47,239 nt of DNA from Zygnema cylindricum (GCA_037447655.1 JBBHKE010002036.1:1-47239); one strand, 5' to 3'; counted from the stretch's first letter, positions 1 to 12,730 are shown. Numbers and translations: made by a program. Notes: generated from the sequence alone by a model not told the origin.

Positions 1-478
1 TATATTGGGGTTCTGATTGTCAAGGGGTCAGTCATTTGGGTTTATATCAAGTTGGAGTCGGCACTATCTAGATTAGCTTCATTTGGACCTGCAAATTTTG
101 TGTGGCAATGGAACCTATAGAATTTCAAACCTTCGAAGTTCTAAGATGAAGTGAAATGACCTTTGGTTCTTGCCCATTTTTCGTACGGTGTAAGATTTTC
201 TCGTTGCAATTTCCATTTTTTGTGAAAATGACTGAAAAAAACCCTGACCTTAATACATGGGCACACACCCTAAAGAAACATTAGCACTAACAGCAATTCA
301 CGGTGTATCCTTTTTATTTAGTGTTCACATAGTCAACGTTTAAATATTTGAGAACAGTTCGCGCGAGTTTTCGCGTCTTTATGACAACAAATCGAATCTG
401 AGCGTGCTTTTCCGTGTCGACGCCGTTATCTCATTATTTGACTCTGCAGTACACTTTATGTACAACACACTACATATT
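1..478. other. Unassigned intergenic DNA with a MITE-like right end
   Basis: I see no coding sequence here. At about 284-308 a GCACTAACAGCAATTCACGGTGTA-like end closely resembles the right terminus of the TA-flanked MITE family found elsewhere in the window. Its left partner would lie before the window starts. The stretch ends at the left LTR of the gypsy element. Confidence 0.4.
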
Positions 479-964
479 TGTAAAAGGGCAAAATAGTAAC
501 CCACAACACACTATAATGCCCAACAGAAAGACTCTAAAGATCTCCCCGTAGCAACAACAAGAGTACACAACACTGACAGATAAGGGTCAAGCTTTATTAA
601 TCGGGAGGAAGATTACAGGTTGACAACTCATTGCAAAAGTCTACTCCAAGAGTTTGTCTTTTTACTACGTCTGCTCCACTATTTAAACCAACTAGCTGCT
701 AGTCAACCTAATACTGTACAAGTGTACTCGTGGACTTTCACCGTCAACCGAGATCTTTCCAAAATATCTTTCTAGAACTATACAGTTAAATCTATGTTCT
801 GCGGCGTTGCTATACTGCCACGCTGCGCTGCTATGCTGCGCTACGCTATTCTACTAAGTTGCTATGTTGCTATGTGGCACTGGTCTGGAATCGCAGCTGC
901 GCTGCTCTGTAACCGCAACTATAACAGTCTGGTCTCTAGCCCTTAAGTACCCAACTCTATAACC
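479..964 (-). repeat. 3' LTR of the outer gypsy element
   Basis: It begins TGTAAAAGGGCA and aligns along its length with 12795-13294, with scattered substitutions and small indels. The inner edge reads CTCTATAAC then C, where the other copy has CTGTAACA, so the terminal CA is mutated. The LTR contains short GCTATGYTGC repeats. Its differences from the other LTR indicate an old insertion. Confidence 0.88.
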
Positions 965-999
965 CTGTTAGAATAACTCACATTGCTCACATTGATTTT

Positions 1000-2112
1000 G
1001 GAGCTGCTAACATCGAGTCTCCAGTAGCGCGATATGATGATCTGCCGCCGCCTATTGTCTCTGAGTGATTCGCTCCCGAACTCGGTCCTCCCCTTTTTCT
1101 GGTGCTGCTGCTGGTGCTGCGGGGGGCAGCGGAACGGCCGCCTGTGCAGGTTCCTCACGTACCAGGGCTTGGAGAGGTCTGGGTTCTTCAATCCGTCGTG
1201 CTCCTTCCGCCTCCTCGTCGGCCTATTCCCACTGAGGTACTTTCCTTAGTTTGAAGGATACATGTTTCTTGGCAGCTCGCGCGCGCTGTAGAGCGTTCTT
1301 CCGTGCCAGCATGAGTGCTCGTACTCCGGGTGTGACCTCCGCCCGAGAAATGATGTCGTGAAGACGGACATCCTATAGGTGATATCGGCAAAGCAGTCAC
1401 GGACCATCCACTTGATAGCGATAGTGGTCCTCTACCACTTCCACAAATGACAGGGCACGAGGGTTTAACTGCACATAACCCTTATGGTTATTCCCTAAGT
1501 CTTTCGTCCTCATGAAATTCCAAGCTGGGTTGGACGCCACTCTGGCAGGGATATTAATATGATCGCCTGGTTTTCCTGTGCGCCACGCTGCTGGCCAATC
1601 CGAATGATCACAATAGAAGCGTTTGGCAAAACTAAAGGCGAGGTCTGGATGTTGGGGGTCGATAGGCAGTGGGAAGAGGTAGTCGGGAATTTCTTCCCCT
1701 TTTTCACTTTCCTCGTCCGTCTCTCCTCTTTCCCGTCGTAGAACAAATAGGTCATCCCCGCTGGGATAATGTGCCTCAGCCCACTTTTCTGAACTCTCCG
1801 AGGACTGCTCGTCTGCAGTGCTCTCATATTAGGATCCCTCATCACCTCCAGATCCGAGACACACTCCCTTATCTGTGGGGGTGTCGGTTCCCGTTCCGGC
1901 TCATCTGCTTCCGAGAATTCATGGTCTTCTTTATCCTCCTGATCCCCCTCTTGGAGCGGGTTGTACTCAGGGTCTTGTGAATTTTGTGACCTCTCCCCTC
2001 CACTGGTTTTCCCCGGTCCTGCCTCGCTATTGGTCGTCTTTTCCGGTTCTAGTCCTACTTCTACCCCCCTCTTCCAATCTGCCTCTACCATGGCCTCCGC
2101 CGCCATTAACAA
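1000..2112 (-). pseudogene. Degenerate extra ORF downstream of pol in the outer element
   Basis: A 200-codon open frame (2112-1510) is acidic and low in complexity at its start, with runs such as QEGDQEDKEDHEF and PEREPTPPQ, then basic (KVKKGKKF). A related frame continues towards the LTR through about 1000 with several stops and encodes a basic segment followed by a proline/alanine/glutamine-rich tail. I recognise no domain. Its place, between the chromodomain end and the 3' LTR, suggests an additional open reading frame of the element, now broken. It could also be captured host sequence. Confidence 0.4.
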
Positions 2113-2572
2113 TCTATCTGGACAAGCACATCTCCTTGCCCTACCCCTTAAAGTCCTCTCCTTTTCGGTGGTGGAGAGGACGACAACGCCATGGATTTTG
2201 TTGTGTTAGATAATTCCGGTAGTTCGAGAAGGGAAGGTAAGCTGGCTGTGCAGAGCGAGACACTCTCCAAACTACTTCGACTTGGTTGGTCGCGAAGGCT
2301 GATGGCGGCTTTATCCGCGAGGGTTGGGGGTCTCACCGTTGGTCTTTCTAAACGTAGCAGCGCGGGAGGATATCGCAGCATCCTATATTTCTTAAATTGC
2401 GCTGCTGCGACGAAACCGCGGCTTCGTCGTCACCAATGTTGTGATGCACAACTACGCGTTGCGATTTCTTATTATCGCAACGATAGCGCTGCGATACTCT
2501 GACGGCACCGCTGTTATGCTTTTCGTCGGTGGTTGCGCAACCAGTGTTGCGAGCCTTTATTATCGTCGTTGC

Positions 2573-3541
2573 TGTAACAAGATCTCCTACCTCTCAGAAA
2601 ATCCCATTACTACAAACAATCCCAACCACACATTCCACACATTGGAAAATACACATCCACATTGGACCACACTTACATAAGGATAAACTTTAAATTAGAA
2701 GAAGCTTTTGTCCACATAACATTAGCTTGGTCTCTTGCCCTCGTGGCTCATCCCTTCTTATTAAAGTGGTTTTCCACTACTCTCCACTCTTAATAATTCT
2801 ATCTCTTAACTACTAAAACACTATTTAGTTAGTAAGAGATTTCAATGCAAAAATGCCTTTTCTCCAATTTGGTATTAATCCCTCAAGACCAAGATCAGCC
2901 GAAATTTCCACAAATTTTTCCAAAGGAAAAGATGTCTACTCTCCTCTTACACTCCACTATTTATCCATCATCGCGTTGGACTAACCAGGCCAGAGTCAAC
3001 GCTCCGTTTTAAAAGGCTTTTACCTGGGCCAATCATTGATCAGCAATTACTCAGACTGACCAATGCAAAAACGTGCGAAATCTCTTACTAACTACTTAGC
3101 ACTTTACTAACCAACCAAACGTTACGTTTCACTACGTAACATTTACGTGCAAAAGTGCGCGCCAAACAAACGCGACTTCGCACGATCGTGCGTAACAAAT
3201 TTTGCACGCGAAACTTCCTCCGAAATTCCCTTAAGTGAAAGTGACGTTTCGTACTAAAATTTGTACGAAACGAACCACCGAGCATACTAAACGTTTTTTT
3301 AGAACTTTATGAAAAGTACACGCGTTCTTTCGGTAATAATTTGACCCTTAACCCGTTTCAATGATACCCAATTGTTATTTAGACCCCACCCTGTCACCTA
3401 AATACACCTATCGCTATAACTTTTAAAATATAACTCCAAATAGCGTGATTCTTTCGCAAACGTCTACCAAATTTAGTACTCTATAATCATAACACCTAAA
3501 TACCCCTTTATAAACAAGTTCGATCCGCTATTACTGTTACA
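2573..3541 (-). repeat. 3' LTR of the nested element
   Basis: It aligns with 5831-6798 over its whole length with a modest number of substitutions. The ends are TGTAACA and TGTTACA. On the minus strand the purine run AAGGAGGGGATGA at about 3542-3554 lies directly before it and serves as polypurine tract. Confidence 0.92.
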
Positions 3542-3895
3542 TCATCCCCTCCTTATTTTTAACTAACCTCAGTTAAAACACATTAATTCTCAAGACGGGA
3601 CTTCTATATTATTATCCCTCCAATACCTCTGTAAAAACTCAAAATGTTTATCCTCTAAAGTCAACTCATGCTCCGGCCTTCCGAGATAATGCACTTGCTA
3701 GAATATAGTATCTCTGACCTTGAACTGTTGACCAACCCAATCTATTACCCATTATAATTATTGAGGGATCCAATTCCAATTCTCTTTCTGTTGGTCGAAG
3801 ATTTACTGGTTTCAATCAGCTGATGTGTATCACTGGATGAATTTTTGTTGAAGGCGGAAAGTCTAATTTGGCAGCAACTGAAGGTATCATCTCGA

Positions 3896-4907
3896 TTACA
3901 GTAAATGGTCCAATGCACTTAGGAGCAAATTTCCTCGTAGGATCCGATTCTCCCTCGATTTACCTGTAATAAGATTAGAAAACCAAACCTTGTCACCTGT
4001 GCATAACACCCAATCACCCCGTTTGCGGTACACATTTAATTCTTGCCTCCTTTGGCCTCCACTAATGCATCCCGGACAGTTTTCCAAACTGTTTGAACGT
4101 ATTCCCAAAACTCTGTTTCTAGAACCTCTATTCCCTTGAGTGACCTCTGTTAATAAGTCTAATGCTTCTCTAGATTGGTATCCGTATGCAACTTTAAATG
4201 GTGAGAATCATGTACTAGCATGTTTACATGAATTGTATGCAAATTCCATTAATGGCAGTTTAGATTCCCATGTGTTCTGAATTCTGTCTTGTAATTCTTT
4301 CAAATTATTTAATTTTTGATGTTTTAATTCTGATTTCAGTATAGGGTTTAGATAATTTAAGAAATGCAACTTAGCCATTTCATCAATCAAACCTATAACG
4401 TCAATGTTAGATGAGTCAAATTCCACAATGTAATCCTTCATAGATCGAGTCTGCTTACAGTTCAGCCACTTTTCTTCTATTCTGGATTTAAAAAGTGACA
4501 GACAAGAATCGCGATTTGATCGCGGTTTTAAAAGTTTCCCGATTAACATTATTAGGAATCAATTTAGACCTTCTCTGAGTGTAATACCAAATCTGAGCAT
4601 CGCCTTTCAAACAACTAACAATAAAAGAAGTGTAATCATTACGATCACAATTTCTAGATTCTAAATAATACTCCATATGAAAAATCCAACCATCCAACTC
4701 ATCAATCTTCTTACCATCAAACGATGGTGCCTCACTAATAGACAATTTCAGATCTCTTATCTTCTTAGGTTTATCATGATCATCATCCCTAAAACTAGCA
4801 TTCCTTTTACTTCTTTCACTCTTTTGGTCATTAATATCATTTTTGGTCTGAATTAAGCTAATAAGTTGATCTAATTTCTCATTTGAAACATTTCCATTTT
4901 TTAACAA
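3896..4907 (-). pseudogene. Broken gag joined to the integrase C-terminus (nested element)
   Basis: Frames 4907-4488 and 4549-4208 overlap with a frameshift and together resemble gypsy gag: a capsid-like segment with LDGWIFHMEYYL and LKGDAQIWYY. Near 4270 the gag-like sequence passes directly into SKLPLMEFAYN, a conserved part of the end of the integrase core. A further frameshifted piece to 3896 (VLCTGDKVW) matches the integrase C-terminal region. The simplest reading is one deletion from mid-gag to late integrase. The frame at 5121-4879 upstream is probably the gag N-terminus, also shifted. Confidence 0.75.
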
Positions 4908-5816
4908 CTTTCAATTCACTTTTTAATTCGGAAATGGTTTCATCCACAGCGGCAACATTATTTTTAAATCTTTTAACCAATTTTACAATACGCTTCTTCA
5001 ACACATTCAAACCATTATCCATTTCACGTTTCCATGCAGAATTTGTCATTATCACACAATGAAATGAAGCAAAAGGAAAAAAAGAATATAATTTCCCAAA
5101 AAAAATTGCTGCAGATTTCAAGTCCTAAGATTGTTCCAATCAAAGACTTCTTCTCCTTAACGAATCCTTTGAAAATGTCAAAATCTCAGAAATAAAAATA
5201 AAAAAACATTGACAGTAAGTTAGTGCAAATTCAAATTTCAATTTCCCAACATTGAAACAAAAGGTAAAAATTTCCCCACAAATTTGCAATAGCAAAATTG
5301 AAAGCTCTCAAAGATAAGATTTAACCACAAAATTTGCAACAGCAAAATTGAAAGCAATCAAAGGTAACAATTTAGGGTTTGAAAGGTTTTGAGTCATTTC
5401 TGGACTCTTTTGCTCTTGAAGAAGTAAAGTAATCCACTTTCTTTCTCCTCCATTAGCAAATTTCTTAGTTCCCACTACATCAGGATCTTTTACTCTCTAA
5501 TCCTCACATCCTCACCCTTCATGGCTTGAAGCCCTCCCTCTACACATGAATCATTGTTAGGAGAAGGCAAGTTTGTTTGACCTCTATGTAATTGGAGTGA
5601 GTTTCACCGGTGGCTACACTACCCACCCCGCCTTAGTCCTTAGGACCTTAGCACGACCCACATCTAACTAGCGGCCGCTGGCAGTGTGATCACTCAGTTT
5701 CTTTCCAATCCCCTTCCACTTCACATTGTGGTTCTACCGACACAGGTTAGAGCACCCTCACCGGTCACGGCAATCGATATTCGAGTGAGCAAACTTCTAC
5801 TTGGTTTTTAACCAAA

Positions 5817-5828
5817 GCTCCGATACCA
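5817..5828 (-). other. Primer-binding site of the nested element (initiator Met tRNA)
   Basis: The minus strand reads TGGTATCGGAGC two bases inside the 5' LTR. This differs by one base from TGGTATCAGAGC, the usual plant site complementary to the 3' end of initiator tRNA-Met. Confidence 0.9.
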
Positions 5829-5830
5829 TA

Positions 5831-6798
5831 TGTAACAGGATCTGGTAACTCTTAGAAAATCCCATTACTACAAACAATCCCAACAACACATTCCACACAT
5901 TGGAAAATACACATCCACATTGGACCACACTTACATAAGGATAAACTTTAAATTAGAAGAAGCTTCTGTCCACATAACATTAGCTTGGTCTCTTGCCCTC
6001 GTGGCTCAACCCTTCTTATAAAAGTGTTTTCCACTACTCTCCACTCTTAATAATTCTATCTCTTAACTACTAAAACACTCTTTAGTTAGTAATAGATTTC
6101 AATGCAAAAATGTCTTTTCTCAATTTGGTATTAATCGCTCAAGACCAAGATCAGCCAGAATTTCCAAAAACTTTTCCAAAGGAAAAGATGTCTACTCTCC
6201 TCTTACACTTCACTATTTATCCATCATCGCCTTGGACTAGCCAGGCCAAAGTCAACACTCCGTTTTAAAAGGCTTTTACCTGGGCCAATCATTGATCAAC
6301 AATTACTCAGACTGACCAATGCAAAAACGTGTGAAATCTCTTACTTACTACTTAGCACTTTACTAACCAACTGAACGTTACGTTTCCCTACGTAACATTT
6401 ACGTGCAAAAGTGCGCGCCAAACGAAACGCGACTTCGCACGATCGTGCGTAACAAATTTCGCAGGCGAAACTTCCTCCGAAAATCCCTTAAGTGAAAGTG
6501 ACGCTTCGTACTAAAATTTGTACAAAACGAACCACCGTGCATACTAAACGTTTCATTAGAACTTTATGAAATGTACACGCGTACTTTCGGTACTAATTTG
6601 ACCCTTAACCCGTTTCAATGATACCCACTTGTTATTTAGACCCCACGCTGTCACCTAAATACACACATCGCTATAACTTTTAAAATATTACTCCAAATAG
6701 CGTGATTCTTTCGCGGACGTCTACCAAATTTAGTACTGTATAATCATAACACCTATATACCCCTTTATAAACAAGTTCGATCCGCTATTACTGTTACA
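5831..6798 (-). repeat. 5' LTR of the nested element
   Basis: The partner of 2573-3541 with the same TGTAACA and TGTTACA ends. It is followed by GCTGC, the right copy of the imperfect target duplication. Confidence 0.92.
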
Positions 6799-6842
6799 GC
6801 TGCGTTCCTTCGCCGAGTCCCCAAGATGATTCCGCTAGTTGC

Positions 6843-9800
6843 TACACTGCGATTCGATCTTTTATCACGTCCTTTGCGATTGCCCCTCCGGTTAAGCTGA
6901 GTTTCCGCACTCTGCCTAAATCGGTGCAGCAAATAGGGCGAATGCATATCCTTCTCGTCCACCGAAGAATCGCTTTCAACTTCGTAGCCTTTCTAACGCA
7001 CCAAATATATTGTGGAGGTAGAATTTCGATGGCGACGCGATTGAAGGATATGCTCCACCTCGTACTCGTCCGCGGTACCTTGAATGGGCGATAACGGAAT
7101 ATACGTGCGTTGATTAAGAAAAATCGAATCGGGGTCGCGAAACGACCTGAGTAGGGAAACATGGAAAACATTGTGAATATGTCATTCCTGCGGAATATTT
7201 AACTTATGGGCCACCTCTCCCACCTTTGAAAGAACAGTGAATGGACGTGTAAATTTCGGTGCCAATTTCTCGGAGAGGGCAACCGGTAAGGACATGTTTG
7301 CCATATTAAGGCGAACTTTATCACCCACATTAAACACGATGTCCTTCCGATGAGTGTCGGCTTGCGACTCTTGACGATCCTTTGCAAGCTGGAGCGCCTT
7401 CGCTGCCTTTTCTAGATTTCCTTGCAGTGTTCTGGCAAAATCTAAAGCTGCGGGCGTAGGGCAATCCGCTGCTAATAAATTTGGGGAAGGGTGGGCTGTC
7501 ATCCATTGATGGAAAATGGCGTAGTATTCGTGGACGAGTGCATCGTAGTGCTATACGCCACCTCAATTGCAGTTAAATGGTTCACCGAATCCGTTTGATG
7601 TACCGAAACATAAGCCCGCAAAGCCTCCTCCAAAGTCTGATTCACTCTTTCGGTGTGACTATCGATCTGAGGGTGATAAGCTGTGGACATGGCCAACTGC
7701 GTTCCACACAACTCGAACAGACTTCTCCAAAAGTGACTCACAAATTTTCGGTCATGATCGCTGAAGATCCTCTTCGGGAGTCCGTGATGGCGGAATATCT
7801 CTCGAAAGAATAAGTCTGCCACATCCCGCGTTGTGGCTGTGGTTGTCATGGGTAGGAAATGGGCCATTTTCGTCAAATAATCCACGACGACGAAGATGGA
7901 GTCATAGCCTTCACGAGTCAACAGAAGGGCAACGATGAAGTCCATCGAAATCGCCTCCCAAGGAACAGATGGTATCGGAAGGGTTGTAAAAAACCTAGGT
8001 GACCTGATTTCGATTTATTTTTGTTACAGGAGTCACATGTCCGGATATACTCCGCAATGTCTCGAGTCATATTCGGCTAATAATACGCCTCAGCGACACG
8101 CGCAGTTGTTTTATCCCGTTCGAAATGTCCACTGAGTGGCTCATCATGACTCATTTGAAGTATCGAATGACGTAACTCTTGGTTTGTCGGAACGTACAAT
8201 CTAGTTGTTTGAGTTGGTCTGTATCGCCACATACCATTTGCGGTTCGAACTAATAACTTCCCTTTTACTAGTTCCTTTAATGTCTCGTCTTCGTCGTATG
8301 CGGCCTTAATCATACTTAACCACTGGTCGTCTACTTGTAACGTACCGGTCACTGCGATGAGTTCCGGATCCTGCGCTTTGTCCGTCGCTGCAGTGTTCTT
8401 TTTCACAGAGCTTACGTTGCCATCCTGCGATGTTTGCAATTGTTGCTCCGTCACTAGCGCAGCTACTCCGCGATTCTCGACAGCGCATCCGTCGGGTTTG
8501 TCTTGCCCGGTCTATACTCAATAGCTAGTTCCGACCCGAAGGTTTGAAGAAACCTCATCAATCGCACCTGTTTCTTTGACAACTTCGGCTGGGTCTGAAG
8601 ATATTGTAGAGCGTGGTGATCGGTGAATATCGTGATCCGTTTCCCTTGAACGTAACATTTCCAAACCTCCAGCGCATTAATAATTGCGATTGTCTCCTTT
8701 TCATGTGTGGCCTAGTTAAGCTTCACTGCCTTTAGTTTTCGACTATTGTAGGCAATGGGTTGAAGGCCTTTTCCTTGATTCTGCATAAGGATCGCTCCAA
8801 TAGCTGTATCGTTGGCGTCGGTGTTTATCGTCAAGGGTAATTCCGGGTCGGGAACAGCTAACACAGGGGCGGTAACCAACCGCTCTTTTAGCGTGTCAAA
8901 GGCTGCCCCTTGCGCCGTTTTCCACTCGTACGTCACGTTATTCTTAAGTAAATTTGTGAGTGGTGCAGCAATTTTTGCAAATCATTCAACAAAGCGGCGA
9001 TAGTAGGAGCATAATCCATGAAAGCTCCGTAACTCTGTAATGTTCGCAGCTGCGGCTACTCCTTCACTGCTCTAGTTTTGTTCGGATCCACTGCGATCCC
9101 ATCCTGGCTTACCACATGATCTAAAAACTCAATTTTTTTCTTCAAGAAGTCACATTTACTCCTCTTCGCGTACAGCTTGTTCTCCCGAAGGACTTGTAAG
9201 ATCGTCCGCAGATGCTCCACATGATCCTCCAATGTCTTGCTATACATCAAGATGTCGTCCAAGAAGACAATTATGAAGGCGTCCAAATATTGCCGAAAGA
9301 TGGAATTCATTGAATGCATAAAAATTGCTGGTGTGTTGGTCAATCAGAACGCCATAACCTGAAATTGGAAATGACAGTACCGAGTCCTGAATGCTGTCTT
9401 TTCCACATATTCTTCGGCAATTCTGGTTTGGTGATAGCCACTTCGCATGTCTATCTTCGAAAAATATTTAGCACCTCGTAGCCTATCCAACAGTTCATCT
9501 ATTTTTATTAGAGGGTACGCATTTTTCACCGTTAACTTGTTTAGCGCTCGGTAATCCACACACATCCGAAAACCTCCATCCTTCTTATTTACGAAGAGGA
9601 CGGGGGCTCCATATGGTGACTTGCTCGACCAACTCCACAAGCTGCTTTTTGAGTTCATCTAATTCGGAGTAGCTCATCTTGTACATCCGATTTGCCAAGG
9701 GTACCTCTCCGGGAACAAGCTCGATCTTGTGGTCTACTTCGCGCTTCGTAGGTAAGCCTTTTGGAAGCTTCGGGGGAAAGACATCAACGTACTCCTCGAG

Positions 9801-10346
9801 AATTTTTGTCACGACTTCCGGGGCCTCTACGAAAGTCTTTCCGATGTCGTCACTCTCTTTCCAGTCGAAGTCGGGGTCCTTCTTACTCCATTCTTCCGGA
9901 ATCCCCTCCTTCCCTTCCTCCATAAGTTGGACGACCGCCATACCAATTGTCTCCCCCTTCTTGAGTGCCCTCTTAAGCTGTAAGGCCGAAAGCAGGCGTC
10001 CCTCTTCCGATCCATTACCAGCCGCTCCCACCTTTACCTCAAACTTTTTTTCACCTTTCCTAACTCTCATGTCGCCACTTCTCCAATCGATCGTCGGGTT
10101 CCACTTTTGCAGCCACGGTTTCCCCAAGAATACTTCATGGTCTGCAAGCGGTAATACATGAAGAGTGTTTAACCAGTGGAACTTCAAAATTTGGACGCGT
10201 AACCTCGGAGTACTATGAGTAATGGATAGGGAACTTCGGTCGGCCAATTGCACCGACTGATGATCCGTTAGCACCACGAGAGGAAGTTTCAACTTTATCA
10301 CCGTCACCTCATTGATAAAGTTCCCCGATGCGCCGGAGTCCTGTCG
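6843..10346 (-). pseudogene. Degenerate pol of the outer element: protease, RT, RNase H, integrase, chromodomain
   Basis: Reading leftwards, the aspartic protease motif DSGAS is at about 10341. The RT fingers start with [14 protein letters not shown] near 9620, and the RT catalytic FLDDILMYS is near 9265. RNase H has INTDANDTAIG (about 8820) and IFTDHHALQYL (about 8630). The integrase zinc-binding H/C residues lie in 8350-8010. Its catalytic residues are in MDFIVALLL (7945), FSDHDRKFVS and HTERVNQTLEE. A chromodomain starts EYEVEHIL near 7063. Breaks include a frameshift near 9620, stops near 9343, 8711 and 8077, a frame change near 7945, a stop at about 7183 and a TAG in the conserved chromodomain aromatic region near 7003. 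The domain order is typical of chromoviruses and the gene is not functional. Confidence 0.88.
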
Positions 10347-11723
10347 AGCATGCCTGGTAACCGGGAGGTCCAGGTTATATGTCCAAGGAGGTGTGTATGA
10401 ACACCTGCAATCCACCCCAAATGCTGATGCTCCCTTGGATCAGTGATAATGCCCATCTCTGTTCATTACCCCCCCCCGAGGGATATGCATAGATAGTAAG
10501 GAGGAATGGAGTGGAAAAGAAAGGTGCCCTGTACCCCCCCTAGATTTCAGTGCTACTCCGCTGGAAGCCCACTAAATGCCACACTCCCAGCTACTCTCCA
10601 AAGAATAGGAAGGAAATGAGAGTCGTCCGATCCTTTCCGCAAAAACTCCGGACAACCCCAAAGATGACCACAAGAGTGTGCAAATAACTCCCACGCAGAA
10701 ATATAGAAATAATAAATATCGGCTTTTCAGATTAAACAATATCACCTTGCCCCAGAGAATGGAATTAAAGATAGAAATGAATGATAATGGTGAAGCGAAT
10801 TCACATACCCCGGAGTGCAACGATGGCCAAACTCAGCAGAAGAAACCTCTCCCAATGGCCCCGAAGACCGGTATGAGTCTCCCTCAACCCTCCCGGTTCC
10901 ACCGCAAGGATCCGACAAGACTCTTCTTAGTTTCAAACAGCGAAAGTCCAGACCGCCCAAAGAGGAGATAGTGCCAACTACCCACCCGTGCTACGGTCTC
11001 CAAAAAAAGACAATCCAAAACAAAGATGGCAATAGAGTCAACGACAAAATGCAACCGTTCTCTAACAAAAAGATTGATTTAATTCCTTGGGGGTTTTCTC
11101 AGGAGACAGTACTGAAAAAGCAACCTGTCTCTTTCGGCCCCAAGTGCCTTATACAACCAGAGTTTGTCCTACTGCAAGTTCCAAAGTCAAAGCAATGTGA
11201 CAAGCCAATCAGCGGCCAGCAATTGTTATCGTACTGACATAAGACAAAACAGACTGTACTACACTCAAGGCTAAAAATTAGACGACTGGTCCCGGCTGGA
11301 TTAGCGGCCGAAGGTCCTTCTATCACACACAAAATGAAACAAAGTTCTGACTCGACGTGAAACCGCCTAACTTTGTCCCAACGTCATAAATGCTTTGCCC
11401 GGTGGTTGGGCTTGAACTAACATCATACTGACAGCTAACAGTAAGATCTACGGGATAATCCTAAATGTTACGTGTCGTTCTCTAAGGTATCCCTCTACTA
11501 GAGCTACATAGAACACACACTATAATGGATCAACCACTTTGCACCGGACTAACTCCCAGTTCGACCTCCGTTTAAGGTGAACTAAATTGCGTAGTGTTCC
11601 AGGATGAAAATAGAAAGATCTGATCCGGCTGATTGTCCTCTTCCTTCTCCGTACGCTAGAGTCCGTACAAAGTGGAATGAAGCCCCGGAACTCCTGGGAG
11701 TGCAAATGTGCCGAAGATGCACA
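10347..11723. other. Unidentified 1.38-kb insert in the outer element's protease region
   Basis: Minus-strand coding sequence stops matching gag-pol at 11724 and resumes at 10346, just before the protease DSGAS motif. The flanks share only CG. I find no LTRs, clear terminal inverted repeats or known domain. The plus strand has two overlapping open frames (10678-10971 and 10815-11237, 97 and 140 codons) in different phases that I cannot assign. The segment may be a small transposon, a captured fragment or part of another retroelement. Confidence 0.55.
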
Positions 11724-12730
11724 CGCGCTTGACAGTCCACCATGAAGCTAGCTGCGCTCACTCTGATTCTACCTTGAAATATCAAAGGATCTCCCCCTTC
11801 ACCAGTTAACCTCATGACGTTAAGCATGCCCTTCTTAGGCCCTCTCCTTTTTGGGCATTCTCGGGCCATATGATCTGGGGAACCGCACTGGAAACATAAG
11901 TCGTTTTGCTTCCTCTGTTGAAGCTCCTTGGGGGACAAGTTATTTGTCCTCGCCTTGGTAGTCTTCTTCTTCTTCCGCAGCATGTTGACCACCTCTTTAT
12001 CCTCATTAATTGCTCCGAGCTCCATAGGGGTTGGACCATCATCACATCGACCTCCCCCGCCACTACTCGACCTAAAGTTGTAGGATCTACGGAAGGTGAA
12101 ATCCACCGAATCGGTCCGTTCCGCAAATTGGATAATCGCCGAGAGGCTAGGAGTCGTACTTTCTTGAGCGAGCCATTGCTCCACATCCCTCCGAATGGAG
12201 GCCTTAAGCCCCTTAACGTAACGATCCACGGCTTCGTCCTCCGTCATCGAGGGTATTTGAACTTTGCATTCCAAGAACCGTTGCGTGTACTCCAATACTA
12301 AGGTACGTTGCTTCAAATTCGCGATCTTATCCTTTGCCGCCTTAATTGTGTTAATGGGTTGCCACGAGTCACGGAGCAGTTGAATAAAAAAAGTCCAAAC
12401 ATGCGGTATTTCATCGTTTTCCACCATTGTCCTCCACCATGCTCCCGCTGCCCCTTTTAGAAGACCACCCGCATAATGAATTTTCTCACGATCCGACAGG
12501 CTAGGGAAATTCTCAAGGTAATTCGCAAGGGAGAATAGCCATGCATCAAGGTTCTTGTGTCTGGCCAGGTCAAACTCATCGGGAAGTCTTAACTTCGGTC
12601 TCCTTAAGTCTCTCTCTAGGCCTCCATGAGGTCGTTCACCAAGACGAGATTCCAAGGTTGCGACGGTGTTACTCAATTGAGCATTCTGTAATCGGACGTT
12701 TTCCAACTCTCGAAGAACTTACGCTAACAT
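11724..12730 (-). pseudogene. gag of the outer element
   Basis: The open frame begins at 12706, but an ATG at 12730 in the same frame, three codons before a TAA, is probably the original start. The protein has a coiled-coil-like N-terminus, a retrotransposon gag capsid region (AWLFSLANYLE, LLKGAAGAWW), a basic linker and one CCHC zinc knuckle, CFQCGSPDHMAREC (C-X2-C-X4-H-X4-C). The frame runs on towards protease and is interrupted at 11723 by the 1.38-kb insert; translation beyond that point is insert sequence. Confidence 0.85.

Larger units (their letters stand above)
2573..6798 (-). mobile_element. Nested, internally deleted gypsy-type LTR retrotransposon
   Basis: LTRs of about 969 and 968 bp (2573-3541 and 5831-6798) start TGTAACA and end TGTTACA. 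The flanks are GTTGC on the left and GCTGC on the right, a 5-bp target duplication with one mismatch. The internal part is only about 2.3 kb: primer site, a broken gag, then a jump straight into the end of integrase, then a polypurine tract. Protease, RT, RNase H and most of integrase are absent. It inserted into the 3' region of the outer element, just beyond the chromodomain, so it is younger than that element. Confidence 0.9.

Noticed and set aside
9679-10161. 160-codon plus-strand frame
   Set aside because: It is antisense to the protease/RT region of the outer retrotransposon.
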